A stretch of DNA of 64,000 nt from assembly GCA_036365515.1 (NCBI GenBank), contig CM070874.1, positions 40,164,083 through 40,228,082 on the forward strand, given 5' to 3'. Origin of the DNA: Torymus aiolomorphi. Taxonomy: Eukaryota; Arthropoda; Insecta; Hymenoptera; Torymidae. Of the stretch, positions 55,314 through 64,000 are shown piece after piece. How positions within the stretch are numbered: position 1 is the stretch's first letter; the number at the start of each line of letters is the position of its first letter. The position numbers and the translations under genes are program-made. The notes under the pieces are model-generated. The model made no database searches, was not told the DNA's origin, and saw nothing but the letters and a program-made list of their open reading frames with translations.

Positions 55314-57820
55314 CCTTCTCAGTGCTCCCTCAATATCTGTCACACTCCGTACCAGAAACTTTAATGAGAATCTAAATATTTTTTTTAAACAATCAGGAAA
55401 ACAAATAGTATAGTTATACAACTTTCTACGAAAGTATAAAATAAGGCAAGTTATAAGTGTTTTCTGTATAATATGTCTTTCCCTCCCTCCATCCCTCCGT
55501 CCCTCCCTCTTTCTCCCCCTTTCCCCATCTTCCTCTCTGACTCTTTCTGTCTCTTCCCCCTCTCCCTCTTTCTCTCTTTCTTACCCCCCTCCTCTCTCTC
55601 TGCTTCTTTACAAAAGAATATCATAGTTTGAAACAAACACATGAACGAAGTGGAATCAATTAATATGTTGACAAGTACATTTTTGTAACATAACAATTAT
55701 AGGAATTATGGAGTGATTTTTCTAACATAAAATCGTATAAGTACTTCTAAAAATAAACTCATGAAAGTGGTGGAATCAATTTTATGCAGGCAAGTACATT
55801 CTTATACTAAAGAGATCATAATAATTTATAACAAACACATGAAATAAGTGGAATCAATTAAGTACAGTAGGCAAGTCAATTATTATAATAAAAAAATATT
55901 TAAAAATAAAATTTGTTTAATATATTTACTATAAAAATTTGTATAAAAAAATAATTACATCTAACATAAAATATTACAAATACCAAAAAGTATAATTTTA
56001 TAAATACGATAAACTATAATTCAAACACAAAATGGTGAAACATTTTTGAGTAACCATTTTCTAAGTACAGATCATAAGCATTTTCTGACTAGCGTTAATC
56101 AGCGCGCTACGCGTGCCAGTGTTCGTCTTTTGTCTCGCTCTTTCCGAAATTCGAGCTGGACTCAATTATTCGATATCATTCGGGGACAGAATAGATTATC
56201 GATCGAATTCTCAAATTATATAAGTGAAATTTTAGCTGTTTTTTTTTTTTTTTTTATTTAAATACACATACTTGCCGGACGCGTCGTTTCGCAGTTTTTA
56301 GGTGAACTGTAAATTGTAAATGTAAATTTGCATGGCATTATTAGTTTTCTGAAACTGTAAACGATTAATTCAAATTCGGTGTAAACGAGAACCTTAGCGG
56401 CAATAACTATACATTAGTAAGTTGAGAGGGATGTTAGCGCGTAAACCTTTAATGATTCTGAAATTACGTTGCCACGAGGCTCTATATCTTTGAAACATGA
56501 AAATTTATAACATTTCTAACATGAGGCTCTACACCTTTGAAACATGAAAATTCCTAACAGGTACCCGATATTTGACATTTATGGTGTACGTTTTTTATTT
56601 TCCGCTAGCGATTCATCGGTGTAAACGAGAACATTAGCGGCAATAACTATTCATTAGTAACTTGAAAGGGATGATAGCGCGTAAACCTTTAATGATTCTG
56701 AAATTACGTTGACATGACGCTCTACATCTTTGAAACATGAAAATTTCTAACAGGTACCCGATATTTGACATTTACGGATGTACGTTTTTTATTTTCCGCG
56801 AGCGATTATATATTAATGCAGTATATAAACAGCTTGAACTGCGAAACGACGCGTCCGGCAAGTATGTGTATTTAAATAAAAAAAAAAAACAGCTAAAATT
56901 TCACTTATATAATTTGAGAATTCGATCGATAATCTATTCTGTCCCCGAATGATATCGAATAATTGAGTCCAGCTCGAATTTCGGAAAGAGCGAGACAAAA
57001 GACGAACACTGGCACGCGTAGCGCGCTGATTAACGCTAGTCAGAAAATGCTTATGATCTGTACTTAGAAAATGGTTACTCAAAAATGTTTCACCATTTTG
57101 TGTTTGAATTATAGTTTATCGTATTTATAAAATTATACTTTTTGGTATTTGTAATATTTTATGTTAGATGTAATTATTTTTTTTATACAAATTTTTATAG
57201 TAAATATATTAAACAAATTTTATTTTTAAATATTTTTTTTATTATAATAATTGACTTGCCTACTGTACTTAATTGATTCCACTTATTTCATGTGTTTGTT
57301 ATAAATTATTATGATCTCTTTAGTATAAGAATGTACTTGCCTGCATAAAATTGATTCCACCACTTTCATGAGTTTATTTTTAGAAGTACTTATACGATTT
57401 TATGTTAGAAAAATCACTCCATAATTCCTATAATTGTTATGTTACAAAAATGTACTTGTCAACATATTAATTGATTCCACTTCGTTCATGTGTTTGTTTC
57501 AAACTATGATATTCTTTTGTAAAGAAGCAGAGAGAGAGGAGGGGGGTAAGAAAGAGAGAAAGAGGGAGAGGGGGAAGAGACAGAAAGAGTCAGAGAGGAA
57601 GATGGGGAAAGGGGGAGAAAGAGGGAGGGACGGAGGGATGGAGGGAGGGAGAGTTCTACATATTATACAGAAAACTCTTATAACTTGCCTTATTTTATAC
57701 TTTCGTAGAAAGTTGTATAACTATACTATTTGTTTTCCTGATTGTTTAAAAAAAATATTTAGATTCTCATTAAAGTTTTTGGTACGGAGTGTGACAGATA
57801 TTGAGGGAGCACTGAGAAGG
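55314..57820. mobile_element. 2.5 kb foldback-type element, 0.98 kb inverted arms
   Basis: Left arm 55314-56294 and right arm 56839-57820 are close reverse complements (outer TCTCAGTGCTCCCTCAATAT, inner GACGCGTCGTTTCGCAG). They include a polypyrimidine/polypurine block (55480-55600 and 57525-57650). The 544 bp spacer contains a 240 bp tandem repeat. No transposase frame: frames inside arms are mirrored and low-complexity. Probably a non-autonomous foldback transposon or an inverted duplication. Confidence 0.75.
56379..56815 (+). repeat. 240 bp tandem repeat in the spacer
   Basis: GGTGTAAACGAGAAC starts at 56379 and 56619; both units share TAGCGGCAATAACTAT, GCGCGTAAACCTTTAATGAT and GGTACCCGATATTTGACATT. 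The first unit has an internal duplication of CATGAGGCTCTA...TTTGAAACATGAAAATT. Confidence 0.8.
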
Positions 57821-57899
57821 ATTGATTTGACTTTATTTTTTACATATAGCCCATACAACCTTAAATAATGAATTGAATAATAACATTTCTCTTGTAAAT

Positions 57900-58344
57900 G
57901 AAAAAGAAACCGTTCATTAATTATACAGCTTCTTTTGTAACTTAAAAAAAAAATCAGCGCGCGAAGCGTGCGTGTCGAACTCTAGTTTTCTCAAAAAAAT
58001 TGACCGTTAAGTTTAGGAGTTATAAGCTTCTAAATAAAAAACACGTTTTTGTTAATAACAAAACAACCGTGATAGCTAGAAACTTTCTTTTTTTGAATAT
58101 AGGTATTTTAATTCTCTTTCGAACGCTACCCATCAGATTCGAATAACTCGATCCTATCATTAAAAAAAATCAAAAAACAGTTTTGAGAAAATCGAAAATT
58201 TGAAAAAAAAAACAAAAACGGGTCGCCCCAATCAAAAATGGATTTTTGACCCGCCATCACGCAAAAAAACCAAAAAAATTGAGACCTGTCCGGTAAAAAA
58301 CGATCGAGTAGAAGCTGAGATCAAGGCGTACACACACACATACA

Positions 58345-58397
<53 letters not shown>

Positions 58398-58520
58398 CCA
58401 TACAGACATTTTTCAAAAACCATGTATTTTGATTCCTAACACCTCGGAACACAATTATAACATGTTTTTACAATAACTCAAAAATTTACTATCACAAAGC
58501 TTCCTCTACGAGGAAGCAAA
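57900..58520 (-). repeat. Dispersed repeat with hairpin plus (CA)n, copy 3
   Basis: On the minus strand TTGCTTCCTCGTAGAGGAAGC (hairpin) at about 58520-58500 leads to a GT tract (58398-58329), as in copies 1 and 2. Adjacent 58030-58150 shares CACGTTTTTGTTAATAAC, ACCGTGATAG and ATTCTCTTTCGAA with 46720-46830, so both blocks may be parts of one larger repeat. Confidence 0.6.
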
Positions 58521-58595
58521 AATAGTTTTTGTATTAAAATATCATCTTGAATGTATGTTAATTTTTATTAGTTATTCGAAGAAATCATCCCTCGG

Positions 58596-60066
58596 AAGGT
58601 ATAGTTTTGACATTTGTAACACATGGATTAATATCTTGTCACATAGGAATAATATAAATCTGGATAATATATAGACTTTTAAGGAATTTTATAATAACTT
58701 TAAAAATGACTAAAGTTTCACCTCTTGCAAGAAGAATTTGAAATTGTCATCTCTGCCGCAATTCTACCATCTCTCAAGAGATCGATGTCCTCATCACAAA
58801 ATAATAGAATATGATAATATAAAATCGAAAATCAAGTATCTGTAGGGCTACTTATCTCACCAAGGAGTTTAGAAGTGCTGTAGCTGGAAGTAAGGGGCAA
58901 CATAACCTCTCTATGTATAAGGCATTAACATATCCTTCTGTTACCTGGTCGTCAGCTGTTGGTGTTATCATGATAACCTGGAGCTGCAGGTTAACCTCCT
59001 TCATTTATCTATGCCGAACTTTCCCGGACTTCACACGAGATCGTCGTCGTCACTAGCGATTATTAGCTGCTATTAAAGCGCGAGCACCGTAAACGGACGC
59101 GTATACTTATGTCGTCGTTCAGCCACGGCACGGTGACGCCGCGGAGACGAATCGGACACTGCTCTAACAATTGCACCAATGTAGGTAAACGAAATCTATT
59201 CGTGTCACAGCATGGTGGGCTCGGCCTCGACGACGTGCGCGCGTGTTAGACACTGTCCACATAACACCATGCCATTCATTCCATGTCTTCCATACCGTTG
59301 ATTCCGAAATTGGTTCGCTCCATGGTCCGTTCTCCTCCGTTTGTCTTGGCTTGCACATCATTAGAATGCACTCGTATATAAGACTCTATACGACAAGACA
59401 AACGAACAAGTGGAACGGATCAACGGTATCAACGGCATGGAAGGCATGAAAGGTATGGCATGGTGTTATGTGGACAGTCCCTTAGTGCCAACATGCTATT
59501 GACGACGACGATCTACTCGGCGTCACCTTGCCATGATTGAACGACGACATGCATATGCGCGTCCGTTTACATTGCTCACGCGTTAATATATTAGTAACTA
59601 TAATAATGGCTAGTGACGACGACGATCTCGTGAGAAGTGCGGGAATGTGCGGTATAGATAAATGAAGGACGTTGGCCTGCAGCCCCGGTTATCATAAGAA
59701 CTCCAACAGCTGACGAATAGGTGACAGAAAGATACGGTAAAGCCTTATACATAGAGAGGTTATGTTGCCCTTAACTTCCAGCTGCAGCACTTCTGAACTC
59801 CTTGGTGAGATAAGTAGCCCTCCAAATACTTGATTTTCGATTTTATATTATCATATTCTATTATTTTGTGATCAGGACAACAATCTCTTGAGAGATGGTG
59901 GAATTGCGGCAGAGATGACAAATTTCAAATTCTTCTTGCAAAAGGTGAAACTTTAGTGATTTTCAAAGTTATTATAAAATTCCTTAAAAGTCTATATATT
60001 ATCCAGATTTATATTATTCCTATGTGATAAAATATTAACCCATGTGTTACAAATATCAAAATTATC
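58596..60066. mobile_element. 1.47 kb nested inverted-repeat element
   Basis: Outer arms (about 58596-59145 and 59520-60066) are clear reverse complements, for example CTTATCTCACCAAGGAGTT and AACTCCTTGGTGAGATAAG, with 10-15 percent divergence. Inside is a second inverted pair (59247-59302 and 59419-59477; TGTCCACATAACACCATGCC and its complement) around a central TATATAA (59373). The whole could fold into one long hairpin. No ORF. Confidence 0.75.
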
Positions 60067-60310
60067 AAAGGCAAAACACAAAATAAATTTTTCTAATTTT
60101 GTTTGCACATATATTATGCATTAATAGATCATGTTATACTTCTATGCCAAATATGAAAGCTCTAATATTCCAACTGGAAACCGATTAAACATTGCTTCTT
60201 TTTCATGTCTTGAACGATAGTCTGACTGACGTTGGACATTTCTCTAATATTCTTACTTTTATTTCTTTCAAAATTCAGTAGTTAGAGCATAGATTATTGG
60301 AATTTAAAGA
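60060..60310. repeat. Inverted fourth copy of the 41.6-42.7 kb repeat
   Basis: Reverse complement of about 41695-41925: shares TTTGCACATATATTATGCATTAATAG, CCAACTGGAAACCGATTAAACATTG and TTTCAAAATTCAGTAG. It is closer to the first copy than to the others. Confidence 0.8.
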
Positions 60311-60410
60311 TAATTGTTTAACTAATGGCTTATTTCACATTTTTAATTCTCTATATCAAACAATACAAAATGAGCAAAATGTACGAAAAACTCTCTTTTT
60401 TTATCGAGTG

Positions 60411-61665
60411 ATGTGCGGGAGCGCGTCACGCGTATACATGGCAAAGTAATTATTTAAATAATTCATAACCATAAGCTGGCGGGAGATGCGAGTTCCACGC
60501 GTATACGGGAACGCGTCAGAAGTGCATACATTGCAAAATAATTATTTAAATAATTCTTAACCTCAAGCTGGCGGGGGATGCTAGGTCACCGCGTGTACGG
60601 GAGCGCGTCAGACATATATACATGTCAAATAATTATTTAAATAATTCTTAACCTCAAGCTCGCGGGGGATGCTAGATCACCGCGTATATGGGAGCGCGCC
60701 AGACGTGTATACATGACAAAATAATTATTTTAATAATTCTTAACCCCAAGTAGGCGGGGGATGCGAGTTCCACGCGTATACGAGAGCGCGTCAGATGTGT
60801 ATACAGGTATAATAATTATTTTAAGAATTTCTAACCCCAAGTAGGCGGGGGATGCGAGTTCCACGCGTATGAGGGAGCGCGTCGCACGTGTATACATGGT
60901 AAAATAATTATTTTAATAATTTTTAACCCCAAGTAGGTGGGGGATGCGAGTTCCACGTGTATGCGGAAGCGCGTCAGACTTGTATACATGCCAAAATAAT
61001 TATTTAAATAATTCTTAACCCCAAGCTGGCGGGTGATGCTAGATCACCGCGTATACGGGAACCCGTCAGACGTGCATATATGACAAAATAATTATTTAAA
61101 TAATTCTTAACCCCAAGCTGGCGGGGGATGCTAGATCACCGCGTGTATGGGAGCGCGTCAGACATGTATACATTTCAAAATAATTATTTAAATCATTCTT
61201 AACCCCAAGCTCGCGGGGGATGCTAGATCACCGCGTATATGGGAGCGCGCCAGACGTGTATACATGGCAAAATAATTATTTTAATAATTCTTAACCCCAA
61301 ATAGGCGGGGGATGCGAGTTCCACGCGTATACGAGAGCACGTCAGATGTGTATACAGGCATAATAATTATTTTAAGAATTTCTAACCCCAAGTAGGCGGG
61401 GGATGCGAGTTCCACGCGTATGAGGGAGCGCGTCGCACGTGTATACATGGTAAAATAATTATTTTAATAATTTTTAACCCCAAGTAGGTGGGGGATGCGA
61501 GTTCCACGTGTATGCGGGAGCGCGTCAGACTTGTATACATGCCAAAATAATTATTTAAATAATTCTTAACCTCAAGTAGGCGGGGATGCGAGTTTCACGC
61601 GTATACGGGAGCGTATCAGACGAGTATGCAGGCAAAATAATTATTTTAATAATTTCTAACCCCAA
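60411..61665. repeat. About 92 bp satellite array with a six-unit higher-order repeat
   Basis: About 13-14 units of the satellite also present at 28240-29690, all in one orientation. Units carrying CTCGCGGGGGATGCTAG occur at 60659 and 61210, and the following units match one by one, giving a higher-order period of about 551 bases (six units). Confidence 0.9.
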
Positions 61666-61974
61666 TAGAAATAGAATAGAAAATAAAATCTTAAACTTAA
61701 GACTTGCTTGATTGAGATATCTTTCTTTATTCAATATTTGTTCAAATATTATTGAAGAACAGTTATAAAATTATTTAAAATTACTTACTAAAAGGGCTAC
61801 ACTATCAATTCATGTAATATTTTTATTAATTTTAAATCACAGTTAAATTACTTACGAAAATTTAACTCAAAAAATTTTAAATTCAAGCTTTTATTATGAC
61901 GTGAATGAAAGGTTTTGATGATAAAATAAAAACGCACATAACATACAAAATAATTTAAGTTTTTTATTTCAGAT
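61666..61974. other. AT-rich spacer
   Basis: No feature beyond the end of the satellite and the 3' flank of the minus-strand transposase fragment. Confidence 0.35.
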
Positions 61975-63465
61975 TTATAAGTCGTATCTTGTTACAATAT
62001 AATTATCTAAATTAGTGGTAATGAGTATACATGGTTCTATGATTGGCAATGACGCAACGTCTAAAAGTCTAGTAGATTGTTGTACGTCAACTTTAAACGC
62101 GTAGTAATGGTACTTAAAGTAATTTACGTAGATTTCGTTTATTAAAAAATATATTTTATTATGAATTTGATAAATTTTTGTTATTTTACCAAATATGGGA
62201 CCATTGTCAGACATTTCAAATGCTACGATTGTGCTACTTGAGTATTTTTTATTACAGAGTTCCACATATTTGTAAGAAACTGTATGGTCAACTGAGGGAA
62301 GAAAACTCTGTATTTCGGTATCGAAATCATTATCTACATTTTCCAAAATAACGTTCTCCTTAAAATCATAACCAAATTCTTTTGTATAGCATAGTTGTAA
62401 TTGACATCTGGTACTAACCGTGACTGGCAAATTTTTATGCGAGGTTGTAGCGGTTGCAAACTGTTTTAGTTCCTTATTTTTTCTTTCGAACGCCATGCAC
62501 CAAAAGTGGACTAATGGTCCATTATTTAACATTATTGTCGGTATGTGAACCATCAAATGCATTTTGGGTTTAAGTGGGCCAAAGAATTCTATGTACTTTT
62601 CGTTGTGCTTTCTCACAAGTACTTTAAGTTCACTTATATCAGCTTGAACAAATCGAGGAGCAGTTGTAATATCTATAATCTTTCTAAGAATAAGGTATAA
62701 TCTCCAGTACTTATTATTTTCTGGTATCAAATGTCCAATTATCACTCCTAAATACCGACACAGACACAACATTTCTGCAGCAGATGGCTTAAGTTTTATT
62801 TTGTTTCTAATTAAATCATTTCTAATTTTTTTTGACGTGTCTTTTATAATAAGGCGTGGCTTATTTGAGCATTCTATATTTCTATAATTAAAATTTTGAA
62901 CTCTTAGATTTAACGTATCTATAGTAAATAATTTCTCCGTTTCAATCAAACATGTTAATATCTTTGATAAAGTATACCCTATTACACCTTCGCATATGTC
63001 ATGCATTAAGTCGACGGCCTTGTTTTCCGTTATATGAAAATCTATTACATCGTTGAAGATGCAATCTTCTTTTATTCCAGTACTGATGCAATGTTGTCCA
63101 AGGTCTTTAATGTAGTTTTCTTTTGTCCTCAGTAATGTAACATCATCAGTGCACATACTTTGACACTCAATGGATGTTGCCGAACATATCCTACAATATT
63201 TAATTCAATTAAAACTTTCAACAAAGCCACACGTACCGTTTACACCTAAATTATCGCCTATAAATAAAATACATCTAAAATAAACTTTGATCACAGATCC
63301 ATTGATGTTCAAATTAATTCCTTCAACACTCAAACTATTGATTTCTTCAACTAACTTCTTAAATAATGGCCTATAACCAAAAAGTTTTCGGTGTTTTGTG
63401 TAGCAAACTGAGAGCACAAAAATATTGTTTAACTTGGCGACGGGATATGGTGGTAGCAATGGCAA
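61975..63465 (-). pseudogene. EnSpm/CACTA-like (DUF4218-type) transposase C-terminal fragment
   Basis: Two frames are one gene: 63465-63205 (VYFRCILFIGDNLGVNGTCG, GFVESFN) and, after an in-frame TGA at 63205-63207, IKYCRICSATSIECQSM continuing into the 393-codon frame 63156-61975. The latter shows DLMHDICEGVIGYTLSKIL, KLKPSAAEMLCLCRYLGVII, LKPKMHLMVHIPTIML and GPLVHFWCMAFERKNKELK, the D-x-x-H-D-x-x-E-G and W-x-M-x-F-E blocks of metazoan transposase-derived proteins I link to the CACTA/CMC group. The CxxC pair is zinc-binding-like. The 5' end is cut by the MITE at 63471. The superfamily assignment is from motif memory. Confidence 0.6.
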
Positions 63466-63470
63466 TGAAA

Positions 63471-63965
63471 TATATGAGGCGTTTCACGTCAGCTCTCCAG
63501 GCGCGGCGCGCGAGTGCGAAATCATGCTGTTTCAGCTTGTGTTTGAAGGGCTAAGACGTATCTAAAAAAAAATAATCCTCAAGTGATTTCGATGCATTTT
63601 TTCCTCAGCTTTCCGATGGTGCTATTAGTTTCTCAAAATTTTTCAATTGTAACCTCAAAAAAACATAAAATGTGTTATATTTTTTGACCTGCTAGATCGA
63701 AAAAGGAGGAAATTTTACATGGATATAGCCTTTTTCTACATAGGGGTTTTTGGATTTTTTCGAGATATTATTCAAGAAATACTTAGAATTGAAAAATTTT
63801 GAGAAACTAATAGCACCATCGGAAAGCTGAGGAAAAAATACATCGAAATCACTTGGGGATTATTTTTTTTAGATACATCTTAGCCCTTCAAACACAAGCT
63901 GAAAACAGCATGATTTCACGCTCGCGCGCCGCGCCTGGAGAGCTGACGTGAAACGCCTCATATAT
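63471..63965. mobile_element. 495 bp MITE with 179 bp terminal inverted repeats
   Basis: Arms 63471-63649 and 63787-63965 are nearly identical reverse complements beginning TATATGAGGCGTTTCACGTC and containing GGCGCGGCGCGCGAG. The spacer is 137 bp. TATA at both ends suggests a TA target. It lies immediately upstream of, and truncates, the minus-strand transposase fragment. No ORF of its own. Confidence 0.8.
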
Positions 63966-64000
63966 ACCACCAAGTTGCTGCTCTCCAGCATGGCTACCTA

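Noticed and set aside
56046..57082. Mirrored ORFs MSNHFLSTDHKHFLT
   Set aside because: Identical because of the inverted arms; no family recognised and no promoter or conservation evidence.
55451..57868. Lys/Glu/Gly-rich ORFs in both arms (REEGGKKERKRERG)
   Set aside because: These are translations of a polypurine tract mirrored in a foldback element.
58200..58439. ORF with Thr/His repeat, and similar frames at 40156-40489
   Set aside because: Translations of GT/CA tracts.
60411..61665. Possible CRISPR array (regular 90 bp repeats)
   Set aside because: No spacer/repeat division: whole units are repeated with substitutions; eukaryotic satellite.
1..64000. tRNA or rRNA genes
   Set aside because: No cloverleaf with A and B boxes or rRNA-like conserved blocks was noticed on either strand; a tRNAscan-type search would settle this.

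Overview
This 64 kb window looks like an AT-rich accessory region of an arthropod genome, most likely an insect. The evidence is TATA plus TCAGT-type initiator promoters, GT-AG introns, and a transposon mix typical of insects: Ty3/gypsy with an F-type env, BEL/Pao, Penelope, THAP9/P-element-like, TTAA-inserting MITEs and Tc1/mariner-like. CpG is not depleted in the GC-rich islands, which would suit a hymenopteran, but the order cannot be fixed from the sequence. I see no bacterial operons, CRISPR arrays, rRNA or convincing tRNA genes. Most coding material is transposon-derived and broken by stops or frameshifts.

Layout. 1-2.7 kb: minus-strand Ty3/gypsy gag-PR-RT-RNase H, decayed by nonsense codons. 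2.7-6.5 kb: plus-strand LINE (ORF1 with PHD-like finger; ORF2 endonuclease plus start of RT), cut at 6508 by a minus-strand LTR. 7.1-9.6 kb: Gln/Pro-coding minisatellite and a broken F-type env relic. 10.1-15.2 kb: three plus-strand spliced genes: an intact Arg/Gly/Pro-rich gene, a frameshifted JmjC plus zinc-finger gene, and a longer broken paralogue of the first. 15.3-20.2 kb: a 4.95 kb palindrome with one DDE transposase copy per arm. 21.3-25.1 kb: minus-strand gypsy integrase with a long upstream linker. 25.3-27.4 kb: 121 bp tandem repeats in front of an intact 333-codon ORF of unknown function. 27.4-29.7 kb: CA repeats, a MITE and an internally inverted satellite. 29.7-34.8 kb: THAP9/P-like transposase gene containing a Penelope copy with a 19 bp target duplication.

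34.8-42.7 kb is mostly non-coding, with a canonical hammerhead ribozyme (38301-38367), a C48-peptidase-like fragment and tandem repeats. 42.8-45.7 kb: BEL/Pao element with both LTRs and a large internal deletion, its 3' LTR holding a TTAA-flanked MITE. 45.7-52.7 kb: AT-rich dispersed repeats, a hairpin-(GT)n family, decayed YTHDC2/bgcn-like helicase fragments and a long hairpin. 52.7-53.6 kb: a five-exon minus-strand gene with consistent splice sites and frame. 53.7-60.1 kb: three inverted-repeat structures. 60.4-61.7 kb: second locus of the 28-29 kb satellite. 62-63.5 kb: EnSpm/CACTA-like transposase fragment, then a 495 bp inverted-repeat MITE.

How the parts relate: nesting gives a relative age order (P-like older than Penelope; LINE older than the LTR at 6509; BEL older than its MITE). 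Best host-gene-like or active candidates are the 10.2 kb gene, the 25.97 kb ORF, the 52.7-53.6 kb spliced gene and the hammerhead. The JmjC cluster and the hammerhead are the most unusual content. All calls come from reading the sequence; no database search was possible.
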